A stretch of 36,080 bases of DNA, from assembly GCA_024697425.1 (NCBI GenBank), contig JAILFT010000046.1, positions 1 through 36,080 on the forward strand, in the 5' to 3' direction. Shown here piece after piece: positions 1 to 6,859 of this stretch. This DNA is from Butyrivibrio sp. (GTDB lineage Bacteria > Bacillota > Clostridia > Lachnospirales > Lachnospiraceae). The first letter of the stretch is position 1, and the number at the start of each line of letters is the position of its first letter. Both the position numbers and the translations under genes were made by a program. The notes below the pieces were generated by a model that had not been told where the DNA came from, ran no database searches, and saw only the letters and a list, made by a program, of their open reading frames with translations.

Positions 1-182
1 ATCTGAACGCAGATGCCGGCATTAACCTTGCAGATGCCGCTTCTTACAACCACAACCTGCGTAGAACCAATGGTTCCTTCAAAGAATTCCATCGATGCCT
101 TTTTTACCGTATTCTTAATGTCCATGGCGGCCTTTAAGGACTCTACCTCAACCTCCATGGCTCCGATAATACCTATCTTCAT
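1..182 (-). CDS. mtnN: 5'-methylthioadenosine/S-adenosylhomocysteine nucleosidase, N-terminal part
   Basis: Partial gene running off the left edge; about 60 N-terminal codons are visible. The protein begins MKIGIIGAMEVEVESLK and continues through EFFEGTIGSTQVVVVRSGI to CKVNAG, which matches the N-terminus of MTA/SAH nucleosidase (Pfs), including the early GAMExE motif that carries an active-site Glu. The family hydrolyses S-adenosylhomocysteine and methylthioadenosine to adenine plus a thioribosyl product; S-ribosylhomocysteine is the LuxS substrate. It starts 20 bases after the luxS stop on the same strand, so the two consecutive enzymes are probably co-transcribed. An AGAGG-like ribosome site precedes the ATG. 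The catalytic C-terminal half lies outside the window. Confidence 0.9.
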   Translation of the reverse strand, partial: MKIGIIGAMEVEVESLKAAMDIKNTVKKASMEFFEGTIGSTQVVVVRSGICKVNAGICVQ

Positions 183-202
183 GGGTTTGCTACCTCTTTT
201 TC

Positions 203-727
203 TTATGAATCAAAGAACTCGCGGCCGTCATCCGTAACCAGTCTCTCGGACTTGGGATATACAAAGATTGCCTCATTATCGGCATTTGCCTCAAGATAAT
301 CTGCAAATTTAGCAGCCTGAACCTTGGCTTTTTCAAGATCGTGCAGGCGGTAGTTGCCGCAGTTTACGGCCTGAGCACCGGGAACCTCCTCGGTATCCTT
401 AACGGATCTGAAGGCACGAAGCAGAAGATCGTGAATCTCCTTAGGAGCGCGGTTGCCCTTCATGATAAGGTAAAATCCTGTAAGACATCCCATGGGTCCC
501 CAGTAAACAACCTCGTCCTTCCAGTTGGGGTCGTTGCGAAGGAATGTAGCAATGATATGCTCGAGAGAGTGCATTGCAGCTACATCCATTGCTGGTTCTA
601 CATTGGGTTTTGTAACTCTCACGTCATAGGTTGTAACCATCTGATCACCGAGAGTATCTACTCTGCTGATGAAAATTCCGGGAATGATCTTGGTATGATC
701 AACAGAAAAGCTGGGTATAAGATCCAT
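203..727 (-). CDS. luxS: S-ribosylhomocysteine lyase (LuxS, autoinducer-2 synthase)
   Basis: A 174-residue protein, slightly longer than the usual 150-170. It carries the LuxS metal-site motif HSLEH (His53, Glu56, His57), the catalytic Cys81 in GPMGCLTGFY and Cys123 in the NCGNYR segment, which supplies the third metal ligand. LuxS cleaves S-ribosylhomocysteine to homocysteine and DPD, the precursor of AI-2, in the cytoplasm. An AAGGAG ribosome site (735-740) lies 7 bases before the ATG. The gene sits between an RpiR-type regulator (17-base gap) and mtnN (20-base gap), giving both enzymes of S-adenosylhomocysteine recycling in order. Whether AI-2 serves as a signal here cannot be judged from sequence. 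Confidence 0.97.
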   Translation of the reverse strand: MDLIPSFSVDHTKIIPGIFISRVDTLGDQMVTTYDVRVTKPNVEPAMDVAAMHSLEHIIATFLRNDPNWKDEVVYWGPMGCLTGFYLIMKGNRAPKEIHDLLLRAFRSVKDTEEVPGAQAVNCGNYRLHDLEKAKVQAAKFADYLEANADNEAIFVYPKSERLVTDDGREFFDS

Positions 728-744
728 TTCTATTCTCCTTTTGT

Positions 745-1614
745 TTATTCTCTTGCCGTCTCGTGGAATACATCATAGGAATTCCTTAGATATCCCTGAA
801 TATTCTCATAATCGCGGTTTGCTATCGCGGTATAGAGTGTATCCACAAGGAACAGCTGTGCAAATCTGGAACTGGTGATGCCGCTCTTCTTGTCAATCTC
901 AGGTGAGGTGGCAAAAAGAACATGATCACAGCCCGTTGTAAGGGCATTGTTTCCGAGCTTTGTCACTGCTATTGTAACAGCTCCACGTTCTTTTGCAATA
1001 GAAAAGAGCTGCATAATTTCCGTATTCTTGGCATTGTCGCTGAAGAAAACAGCAACATCCCCCGGCTTGATCTGAGATATGGTCATCAGGTTCATGTGGT
1101 GATCCTGATTGAATACAGCATTATAATGAATCCTTAAAAGCTTACAGTAAAGATCGTAAGCTGCCACTCCTGCAGTACCTACGCCGAAGACCTGGATCTG
1201 CTCGGCTTCAACTATGTGAGTTACCGCTTCGCTGAAGGTTCCCGCATCAAAAAGCCTGTAGGTTGTCTGAACGGCCTGAACACTGGTGGCACAGATATTG
1301 TCCGCAATGGATTGAAGTGATGTGTACTCATTCACATCCTTGAAGGTTACCCTGGGGCCTCCTTTGTCGCTCTGGGCAAGAGTAGTATTGGCCTCTGAAT
1401 AATAGGCGTTCTTAAGATCCTTAAGTCCGCTGTAGCCAATGGCCTGGGCAAATCTGGTCCATGCTGCCTGTGTAGTGCCGGACAGACGTGCCAGCTCTTT
1501 TATGGGATGTTTAAAAAGGGCATCCTTGTTTTCCAATACATAGTCCGCAACCAGCTTCTCTGATTGTGGAAGTGTAGCGTAACAACTCTTTATCTTTTCA
1601 CTGACAATATTCAT
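745..1614 (-). CDS. RpiR/MurR-family transcriptional regulator (HTH + SIS domain)
   Basis: About 289 residues when started at MNIVSEKIKS. A GGAGG (1624-1628) lies 9 bases before this ATG; a second ATG at 1620 is only 3 bases from it, and a longer frame to 1665 has no ribosome site. The N-terminal part (QSEKLVADYV through AQAIGYSGLKDLK) is the RpiR-type HTH. The C-terminal part is a SIS sugar-phosphate-binding domain (VFGVGTAGVAAYDLYCKLL, GDVAVFFSDNAKNTEI). Such regulators usually sense phosphosugars and control nearby catabolic genes. Here the only same-strand neighbours downstream are luxS and mtnN. Regulation of those genes is inferred from position only; the ligand is unknown. The SIS core has FSDNAKN where many members have a Ser-rich phosphate loop. 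Confidence 0.88.
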   Translation of the reverse strand: MNIVSEKIKSCYATLPQSEKLVADYVLENKDALFKHPIKELARLSGTTQAAWTRFAQAIGYSGLKDLKNAYYSEANTTLAQSDKGGPRVTFKDVNEYTSLQSIADNICATSVQAVQTTYRLFDAGTFSEAVTHIVEAEQIQVFGVGTAGVAAYDLYCKLLRIHYNAVFNQDHHMNLMTISQIKPGDVAVFFSDNAKNTEIMQLFSIAKERGAVTIAVTKLGNNALTTGCDHVLFATSPEIDKKSGITSSRFAQLFLVDTLYTAIANRDYENIQGYLRNSYDVFHETARE

Positions 1615-1746
1615 ATGCATCTGCCTCCATAAGCGATTAACATCCACTATTAGTATATCGCACATTTATTATCATAATGTAATAAATTTTCATAAACTGT
1701 AATTTTATTTCTTAAATATTTCTAAACTCTAACACAAGATATTTCT

Positions 1747-1775
1747 TTGTGCTATGCTGAAATGGACAGCATAAT
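1747..1775 (+). promoter_or_regulatory. Probable sigma-A promoter of reverse rubrerythrin
   Basis: A -35 TTGTGC (1747-1752) and -10 CATAAT (1770-1775) are separated by 17 bases, about 50 bases upstream of the rubrerythrin start. The -10 overlaps an ATAATTATT core matching 9 of 15 positions of the PerR-box consensus (TTATAATNATTATAA). PerR control of rubrerythrins is known in clostridia, but this match is only partial. Confidence 0.6.
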
Positions 1776-1823
1776 TATTCACTGCTTTTTTAGGCGCATA
1801 GCGCAGGAAAGGAGAATATTTCT

Positions 1824-2366
1824 ATGAAATGGATTTGTCAGGTTTGTGGTTACATTCATGAGGGTGATCAGCCCCCGGAGTTTTGTCCTAAATGTAAGGC
1901 CCCTGCTGAGAAATTCACTAAGCAGGAAGAGGGCGAGAAGGTTTGGGCTTGCGAGCATGTACTTGGCGTAGCAAGCAGCGCACCCGAAGATGTTAAGCAG
2001 AGTCTCAGAGAGATGCGTGACGGCGAGTGCCACGAAGTTGGTATGTATCTTGCAATGGCAAGAGTAGCTATCCGTGAGGGATATCCCGAGATTGGTGCTT
2101 TCTATGAAAAGGCTGCCTGGGAAGAAGCTGAGCATGCAGCTATGTTCTGCGAGCTTTTAGGTGAAGATCTCACAGACTCCACCAAGAAGAACCTTGAGCT
2201 CAGAGCTGAAGCTGAGTACGGCGCAACTCAGGGACGCGCAGATCTTGCAAAGAAGACCAAAGAGCTCAACCTGGATGCAATTCATGACGTTGTTCATGAG
2301 ATCGGAAGAGATGAAGCAAGGCATGGCAGAGCCTTCGCAGGGCTTCTTAAGAGATATTTTGGATAA
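1824..2366 (+). CDS. Reverse rubrerythrin (rubredoxin N-terminal, diiron C-terminal)
   Basis: A 180-residue protein with the reversed domain order. A rubredoxin-type Fe(Cys)4 site comes first (Cys5, Cys8, Cys21, Cys24 in MKWICQVCGY and FCPKC). A four-helix diiron domain follows, with EEAEHAAMF and DEARHGRAF ExxH ligands. Family members reduce hydrogen peroxide and oxygen to water in strict anaerobes, taking electrons from NADH-dependent rubredoxin reductases. It is monocistronic with its own promoter and a strong terminator after it. A good GGAGAA ribosome site precedes the ATG. It is the only confident plus-strand gene left of oriC, hence transcribed against the fork, which fits a horizontally or independently inserted stress gene. 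Confidence 0.95.
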   Translation: MKWICQVCGYIHEGDQPPEFCPKCKAPAEKFTKQEEGEKVWACEHVLGVASSAPEDVKQSLREMRDGECHEVGMYLAMARVAIREGYPEIGAFYEKAAWEEAEHAAMFCELLGEDLTDSTKKNLELRAEAEYGATQGRADLAKKTKELNLDAIHDVVHEIGRDEARHGRAFAGLLKRYFG

Positions 2367-2392
2367 ATATGCACTTGTTGCAACATAATGAA

Positions 2393-2414
2393 AGGTGCGT
2401 CGTCAGGCGCACCT
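2393..2414 (+). other. Small hairpin after rubrerythrin
   Basis: AGGTGCG (2393-2399) pairs with CGCACCT (2408-2414) around an 8-base loop. It has no U-tract, so it is not a stand-alone terminator. It may stabilise the mRNA 3' end ahead of the stronger terminator 7 bases downstream. Confidence 0.5.
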
Positions 2415-2420
2415 ATATAT

Positions 2421-2456
2421 AAAGAGAGTGGACCTGTCGGGTTCACTCTCTTTTTT
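2421..2456. terminator. Strong intrinsic terminator, probably bidirectional
   Basis: AAAGAGAGTGGACC (2421-2434) pairs with GGTTCACTCTCTTT (2440-2453), giving 14 pairs with one G-U and a 5-base loop, followed by a T-run (2451-2456). It ends the rubrerythrin transcript. Because the arm starts with A-rich sequence it can also stop the minus-strand transcript arriving from the SMP-30 gene and the small peptide ORF, whose stop codon lies 5 bases away. Confidence 0.9.
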
Positions 2457-2460
2457 GGGC

Positions 2461-2556
2461 TTATTTCCTGCTTTCCTCTATTTCATCTTGGTAGCCAGCA
2501 ATGATAATGACAAGCACAGCTAATGTCAAAGTCCATGGCCAACCAACCACCATCAT
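2461..2556 (-). CDS. Candidate 31-residue hydrophobic peptide (type I toxin-like)
   Basis: A 31-codon ORF on the minus strand encodes one hydrophobic segment (WPWTLTLAVLVIIIAG) followed by a charged tail (DEIEESRK). It starts at an ATG preceded by GGGGAAGGCGGA, a good Shine-Dalgarno. The layout of short length, one membrane helix and an acidic then basic C-terminus resembles Fst/type I toxin peptides, but this is a topology match and not established homology. The same frame stays open back to an ATG at 2700 (79 codons), so a longer product is possible. The Shine-Dalgarno lies in the 3' arm of a nested RNA structure (2560-2683) that could mask it. A strong promoter points the opposite way within that leader. 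The ORF ends next to the bidirectional terminator. Confidence 0.4.
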   Translation of the reverse strand: MMVVGWPWTLTLAVLVIIIAGYQDEIEESRK

Positions 2557-2559
2557 TCC

Positions 2560-2683
2560 GCCTTCCCCGTTAGTCACCAATATGCATAAAGAAAGCCCCT
2601 TGGTCATGGGCTGCGTAAGCAGGCGCAGCGAACCCTTGACACAGGGGCGCTTTATGCTACAATCCACCAACCTCGGGGAAGGC
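2560..2683 (-). ncRNA. Nested RNA structure (candidate regulatory leader or small RNA)
   Basis: Four nested inverted repeats occupy 124 bases. P1 is 2560-2569 with 2674-2683 (GCCTTCCCCG/CGGGGAAGGC, 10 perfect pairs). P2 is 2584-2591 with 2650-2657 (GCATAAAG/CTTTATGC, 8 pairs). P3 is 2595-2600 with 2643-2648 (GCCCCT/AGGGGC, 6 pairs). The apical hairpin is 2608-2615 with 2624-2635 (GGG plus CTGCG pairing CGCAG plus CCC across a 4-base bulge). Large opposing internal loops of 14 and 16 bases separate P1 and P2. Read on the minus strand, P1 buries the Shine-Dalgarno of the 31-codon ORF. The overall shape also superficially resembles 6S RNA. No Rfam family was recognised and the strand is inferred. 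Confidence 0.45.
2636..2663 (+). promoter_or_regulatory. Strong promoter-like site antisense to the peptide leader
   Basis: A perfect -35 TTGACA (2636-2641) is followed after 16 bases by TACAAT (2658-2663), with an extended -10 TG at 2655-2656. Transcription would start near 2670 and run right. No plus-strand gene lies there; it would produce an RNA antisense to the 5' arm of the nested structure and to the 3' end of the SMP-30 mRNA. Confidence 0.5.
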
Positions 2684-2726
2684 AACAACAGTTTTGACAT
2701 AATATTTATTCTCTGTATCCTGTTAC

Positions 2727-3581
2727 TTATATCACCGCAAACGGCTCATCTGCGCCCTTTGCATCCACCTTACATTCAAACAGACACCCATCGAACTCTC
2801 CGTTTAAGTCATTGCCGGAAGATGTGATGAACAGTGTATCTTCATTCTCTCCAAAGAAACAGCAGGAGGTGGTATGAAGAGCCGGCACTCTGACAACGGC
2901 AAGAAGCTCGCCGGTTTCGCAGTCGTGACACTCAATCCTGCTTCCGTCCCAGACAGCAAGCCAGAGTCTGTCGTCACTGTCTATGGTCATTCCGTCCGGA
3001 ACTCCCTCTTCTACGGAAAAAAGCTTTCTTCGGTTAGAGATATTTCCTGTAGCCTCGTCGTAGTCGTAAACAAGTACTCCGTGCTCTAAGGAATCCGAGA
3101 AGAAGAACTTTGTCCTGTCCTTGTTCCAGGCCATGCCATTGGCAATTTTTGTCTTCTCCTGAACCCTGACAATCTTCCCGTCACTAAATCGATACAGATC
3201 TCCCGAAGGCTCATGGTCGTCATCTCCGGTGCAGGATCCGACAAATACCCGTCCCATGGGATCTGCCTTGGCGTCATTGGATCTCTGATAAGCTTCATAA
3301 ACAGAGCCTAAAGCAAAAACCTCTTCCTTCCTGCCGCCGGCATACTTCCACAGAGCAGTCTTTCCCGCAACAAGGTATCCGTCCTCATCCTTAAGAGGAA
3401 TGGCGGCGCCTACGGGCTCACCGAAATCAAAGCAGGAAATCTCATCCCCTGTCTTTGTATAGAATTTGCCCGCGATGATATCCACCCAGGAAAGACGGTC
3501 GTAGCGCCTGTCGAAGTAGGGTGATTCCCCGAGAAGATATTTTTCCGTTACAATAGGCTTAGCCGTATATTCTTTTACCAT
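2727..3581 (-). CDS. SMP-30/gluconolactonase/LRE-family hydrolase
   Basis: A 284-residue six-bladed propeller-type protein, of usual length. Recognisable family positions are Glu19 (LLGESPYFD), Arg100 and Asn102 in QRSNDAKADPMGRVFVG, Asn148 in IANGMAWN and Asp196 in VPDGMTID; by comparison with SMP-30 these form the metal and substrate site. The family hydrolyses sugar lactones such as gluconolactone, or related esters, in the cytoplasm; the substrate here is not determined. It begins one base after the stop of the upstream GGDEF gene, so it is translationally close and likely co-transcribed. The sugar-binding-like domain of that neighbour would fit a sugar-related role. It is the last clear gene of the long minus-strand run. 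Confidence 0.88.
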   Translation of the reverse strand: MVKEYTAKPIVTEKYLLGESPYFDRRYDRLSWVDIIAGKFYTKTGDEISCFDFGEPVGAAIPLKDEDGYLVAGKTALWKYAGGRKEEVFALGSVYEAYQRSNDAKADPMGRVFVGSCTGDDDHEPSGDLYRFSDGKIVRVQEKTKIANGMAWNKDRTKFFFSDSLEHGVLVYDYDEATGNISNRRKLFSVEEGVPDGMTIDSDDRLWLAVWDGSRIECHDCETGELLAVVRVPALHTTSCCFFGENEDTLFITSSGNDLNGEFDGCLFECKVDAKGADEPFAVI

Positions 3582-3582
3582 A

Positions 3583-5433
3583 TTATTGTTCCTTCAATCT
3601 CTTCTTCATACTGTACATCTTCTCATCAGCCTTACCGATTATCTGATCGATGTTGAGGTCTTTGTCGAATACCGTGGTTGTAGTACCATAGCTGGCAGAT
3701 ATGGGAAAGCCCTGTTCTTTACTTGATTCTCTGAGATATGCCTGCATTGCGGCTATGATCTTGTCGCTCATGCCTTCCCCGGGAATCAATGCCAGAAGCT
3801 CGTCACCTCCGAACCTTACACACAGTGAGCCGGGCGGGCATGTACTCCTTAAGGCGTCGGCTACGGCAGCAATGGCCTTGTCGCCGGCAGTGTGACCGAG
3901 AGTGTCATTTATCTGCTTAAGGCCGTTAAGGTCCGCCATGAGCACAGTGATCTTTTTGCCTATAAGATCCGGCTCTTCCTTGAGTTCTTTTAACTTGGCA
4001 ATAAATGCAAGCCTGTTGTAAAGGCCCGTGAGCTCATCATTTTGATACATCCTTCGGATCTCTTCACGAAGGTAGCGCTGATTATGCATGGTTATATAGC
4101 CCCCGAGACCAAGCTCTATGGAATTGGTAAGGGTAGGTGTCCTGAAATAATCTATGAGATTGTATTTTTCAAAAGAGTAGCAGACAAAACCGATGGACTT
4201 ACCCATAAACTCCAGGGCATTAAACACCGGCGGATAACCCTTTTCTATGATCATATCAAGGTTAGGGATAATGCCCTCGGGATCGTAGGGGTAGGGTTTG
4301 TCCTCTGTCTTGTAATAATCGTATATGACTGTCTTTGTGGTATCTTCCACATCTTCAATGAAATAGTTTTTATTGAAATTGAGGCAGGAATCCTCTACTA
4401 TGCAGCTCATATTCTCGGCATAGGAATGCCTGAAATGATAGGCACATTCCTCCAGATTCTCGCTGCTTATGACATAGGCGGTGAAATTCCGCATGATATG
4501 GATATCATCCTGATGATGATAGAATCTGTTGTTGAATTCGTGAACACTGCTCATGGAGCTCAAGTTTGCTCTTGGGCATCCACAGGATTCATTTGCTATA
4601 AAAGTCGGAACTATACTGCTGATGATATTCTTTTCTCCGGCAAATACCCTCATGATCACATCCATTATTGTATTTGCCAGTGTCTTGCTGTCGCAGATAG
4701 CTGTGGTGATTCCGGGAGTTGTCAAAAACGCTTCATCAATGCCGTCAAACCCGGAAACCAGTACCTGCCCGGGAACCGACACTCCGGCAGACTCAAATAC
4801 ATCGCAGACATTTATGGCCATTATATCATTGGCGCAGATAATTGCATCGGGAAGCTCTTCCCTCTTAAGAATCTGTGATGCGGCAAGTCTTGCCGGAACA
4901 GACCAGAAGTCACCGTAGCTTATCATGCTCTCATCAAAGGCAATGCCGTTTTCTTCAATTACCTTTTTGAAAACTTCTATACGCTGGTCGGAGAATTCAT
5001 TATTTCTTTTCCCGGCCATGAAATGGGGACGACTCACCTTGTGGTCCTCAATCATGTGGCGGACTACCGATTCAAAGCCCTTGGCATAATCAAACTTAAC
5101 CAAGGACACATCCTCAAAATCACCATCAATGACAATTGCGGGAACATCTTTCTCTTTGCATCTGTCTATGATATGCTGAACCACCGATGGGCTCTTGATC
5201 TTCTCAGCCATGATAACTACGGCGTCCACCCTGTCGTAGGGCACAAGGTCATAGACCGAGGATTCTGCCATGTAGAATTCTCCGCCGCTTCCAAGCTCGG
5301 TATTCATGGTATAAATAAACAGCTGACTGTTTACGGTCCTCAACTTCTCGTTAAGATCGGAAATGAAGCTGAAAACCTGAGGATCATGGATTCCGTAGGT
5401 ACACAGTGCTACGATTCTTTTACCGCCTATCAT
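3583..5433 (-). CDS. Diguanylate cyclase with LacI-type periplasmic-binding-like sensor domain
   Basis: A 616-residue soluble protein with no signal peptide or membrane helix. Residues 1-285 resemble the LacI/GalR ligand-binding fold (YDRVDAVVIMAEK, ANDIMAINVCDVFESAGVSV, VLVSGFDGIDEA) but lack the DNA-binding HTH. A linker of about 170 residues follows, then a GGDEF domain (about 460-616) with NDELTGLYNR, the metal-binding ADLNGLKQIND and the signature GGDEL at 542-546. Key catalytic positions are present, so it probably makes c-di-GMP from GTP; Leu replaces the last Phe. No RxxD inhibitory site precedes the signature, so product inhibition may be lacking. An AGGGAG ribosome site precedes the ATG. 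The ligand is probably a sugar by family analogy. Confidence 0.9.
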   Translation of the reverse strand: MIGGKRIVALCTYGIHDPQVFSFISDLNEKLRTVNSQLFIYTMNTELGSGGEFYMAESSVYDLVPYDRVDAVVIMAEKIKSPSVVQHIIDRCKEKDVPAIVIDGDFEDVSLVKFDYAKGFESVVRHMIEDHKVSRPHFMAGKRNNEFSDQRIEVFKKVIEENGIAFDESMISYGDFWSVPARLAASQILKREELPDAIICANDIMAINVCDVFESAGVSVPGQVLVSGFDGIDEAFLTTPGITTAICDSKTLANTIMDVIMRVFAGEKNIISSIVPTFIANESCGCPRANLSSMSSVHEFNNRFYHHQDDIHIMRNFTAYVISSENLEECAYHFRHSYAENMSCIVEDSCLNFNKNYFIEDVEDTTKTVIYDYYKTEDKPYPYDPEGIIPNLDMIIEKGYPPVFNALEFMGKSIGFVCYSFEKYNLIDYFRTPTLTNSIELGLGGYITMHNQRYLREEIRRMYQNDELTGLYNRLAFIAKLKELKEEPDLIGKKITVLMADLNGLKQINDTLGHTAGDKAIAAVADALRSTCPPGSLCVRFGGDELLALIPGEGMSDKIIAAMQAYLRESSKEQGFPISASYGTTTTVFDKDLNIDQIIGKADEKMYSMKKRLKEQ

Positions 5434-5466
5434 TTTAAGCTCCCTTTGATGGTCCCCTGCAGATTA

Positions 5467-5709
5467 TTAAGCTTTCATGGCCTCTTCAATGGCATAGGAG
5501 AGCTGGTCGGGACAGGAGGTGGGCTTAAAGCCACACTTGATGCCGCGAAGCTTCTCAATGGCATCCTTACCATTCATGCCCTGAACAAGTCTTGAAACTC
5601 CCTGAAGGTTGCCGTTGCAGCCACCTGTAAATTTAACGTTCTTTATGATTTCACCGTCCATCTCAATATCGATCTGAGTGGAACAGGTTCCTCTGGTCTT
5701 GTAAATCAT
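5467..5709 (-). CDS. TSCPD-domain protein (TIGR03905-type four-cysteine protein)
   Basis: An 80-residue protein with conserved cysteines in GTCSTQIDIEMDG, FTGGCNGNLQG, IKCGFKPTSCPDQLS. The SCPDQL block is the TSCPD signature also found at the C-terminus of some ribonucleotide reductases. Stand-alone members are common in Clostridia; their function is unknown, with the cysteines suggesting metal binding. Its ATG overlaps the murG stop by one base (TAATG), indicating translational coupling. A GGDEF gene follows after 33 bases. Confidence 0.88.
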   Translation of the reverse strand: MIYKTRGTCSTQIDIEMDGEIIKNVKFTGGCNGNLQGVSRLVQGMNGKDAIEKLRGIKCGFKPTSCPDQLSYAIEEAMKA

Positions 5710-6788
5710 TACTGGATCTCCTCGTTGATAATTCTCACAATGGTCTTGGTTGCGCTGTGAAGCTCACTCTTGCTCATAGCCTCCAGAAATTTCTCTCTGT
5801 TGTTGTACAGCTCATCAATGGTCTCCACCAGAATGTCTTCATCAAGCTCGTCATTGTCGATGACCATTGAAAATCCCTGCTGCTCAAAGGATCTGGCGTT
5901 GAGCATCTGATCGCCTCTGCTGGATTTTGTGGACAGCGGGATCAGAATATTGGGCTTCTTGAGAGCAAGAAGCTCGCAGATGGAATTTGCCCCGGCTCTT
6001 GATACCACAATGTCAGCCATGGCAAAGATATCCTTAAGTTCGTTCTTAACATATTCAAACTGCTTGTATCCGGGCACAGTGAGCTTTAAGTTGTCCATCT
6101 TCTCCTTGCCGCAGATATGAACCACATTGAAGTAGGGAAGTAGTCTTGGCAGGGCAAAGCGCACGGTCTCATTTACAGACTGGGCACCAAGGCTTCCGCC
6201 GATAACCATAAGCACGGGCTTATCATCTGTGAAGCCGCAAAGCTTCTTGCCGGCTTCCTTAGAGCCTTTTCCCAGCTCCTCTCTGATGGGAGTTCCTGTG
6301 AGCACAGCCTTGTCTGCGGGAAGAACCCTCATGGTCTCCGGGAAGTTGCAGCAGATCTTGCGGGCTCCGGACATGCTGAGCTTATTGGCAAGACCCGGTG
6401 TCATATCTGATTCATGCACAATGTAAGGAATCTTCAGAACTCCTGCAGCTCTCACAACAGGGACACTTACATATCCGCCCTTAGAGAATACAATGTCAGG
6501 CTTGATCTTCTTAAGAAGCTGCCTTGCCTCGTGAAATCCCTTCAAAACTCTGAAAGGATCCGAGAAATTCTTGGGATCGAAATATCTTCTGAGCTTGCCG
6601 GTGGCAATTCCGAAGTACGGAATGTTGTAGTCCTCGATAAGCTTCTTCTCAATTCCCGTATATGAGCCGATGTAGAAAATCTCAAAACCGGCTTCCTTCA
6701 AAGCAGGAATAAGCGCGATGTTAGGTGTTACATGTCCCGCGCTTCCTCCGCCTGTAAGTACAATTCGTTTTGTAGGTCTTTCACTCAC
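5709..6788 (-). CDS. murG: UDP-GlcNAc: undecaprenyl-PP-MurNAc-pentapeptide GlcNAc transferase (MurG)
   Basis: I chose the GTG at 6788 (VSERPTKRIVLTGGGSAGHV), which gives 359 residues, the normal MurG length. An AAGGA lies 7 bases upstream of it. The longer alternative from a TTG at 6842 would add 18 residues unlike MurG. Motifs are the N-terminal glycine loop GGGSAGHVTPN, HESDMTPGLANK, the second-domain GGSLGAQSVNE, and VSRAGANSICE for UDP-GlcNAc binding. MurG converts lipid I to lipid II on the inner membrane face. It lies outside any division/cell-wall cluster, behind an acyltransferase pair and overlapping a TSCPD gene. It could be the sole copy or a paralogue; the window cannot tell. Confidence 0.92.
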   Translation of the reverse strand: MSERPTKRIVLTGGGSAGHVTPNIALIPALKEAGFEIFYIGSYTGIEKKLIEDYNIPYFGIATGKLRRYFDPKNFSDPFRVLKGFHEARQLLKKIKPDIVFSKGGYVSVPVVRAAGVLKIPYIVHESDMTPGLANKLSMSGARKICCNFPETMRVLPADKAVLTGTPIREELGKGSKEAGKKLCGFTDDKPVLMVIGGSLGAQSVNETVRFALPRLLPYFNVVHICGKEKMDNLKLTVPGYKQFEYVKNELKDIFAMADIVVSRAGANSICELLALKKPNILIPLSTKSSRGDQMLNARSFEQQGFSMVIDNDELDEDILVETIDELYNNREKFLEAMSKSELHSATKTIVRIINEEIQ

Positions 6789-6859
6789 TGTTCTATCCTT
6801 CTTTTCGCTGTTTTTCTGCTGATAGTATATCACTTTTGCCAAAGGCTTGTTAAAAAAGT

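Noticed and set aside
2560-2683. Identification of the nested structure as 6S RNA
   Set aside because: The bubble geometry is suggestive, but the element is shorter than typical 6S RNA, lacks an extended closing stem and shows no recognised conserved sequence; left as unassigned.
2501-2827. 108-codon plus-strand frame downstream of rubrerythrin
   Set aside because: It runs through the nested RNA structure and into the antisense of the SMP-30 gene end; no ribosome site and no recognisable product.
4042-4878. Long plus-strand open frame (278 codons) opposite the diguanylate cyclase
   Set aside because: It is fully antisense to a well-supported gene, has no ribosome site, and its translation matches no family; it is a shadow frame of the GC-biased coding strand.
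6789-6842. Longer murG start at TTG 6842
   Set aside because: Adds 18 residues not typical of MurG, whereas the GTG at 6788 has an AAGGA at good spacing and gives the normal length.
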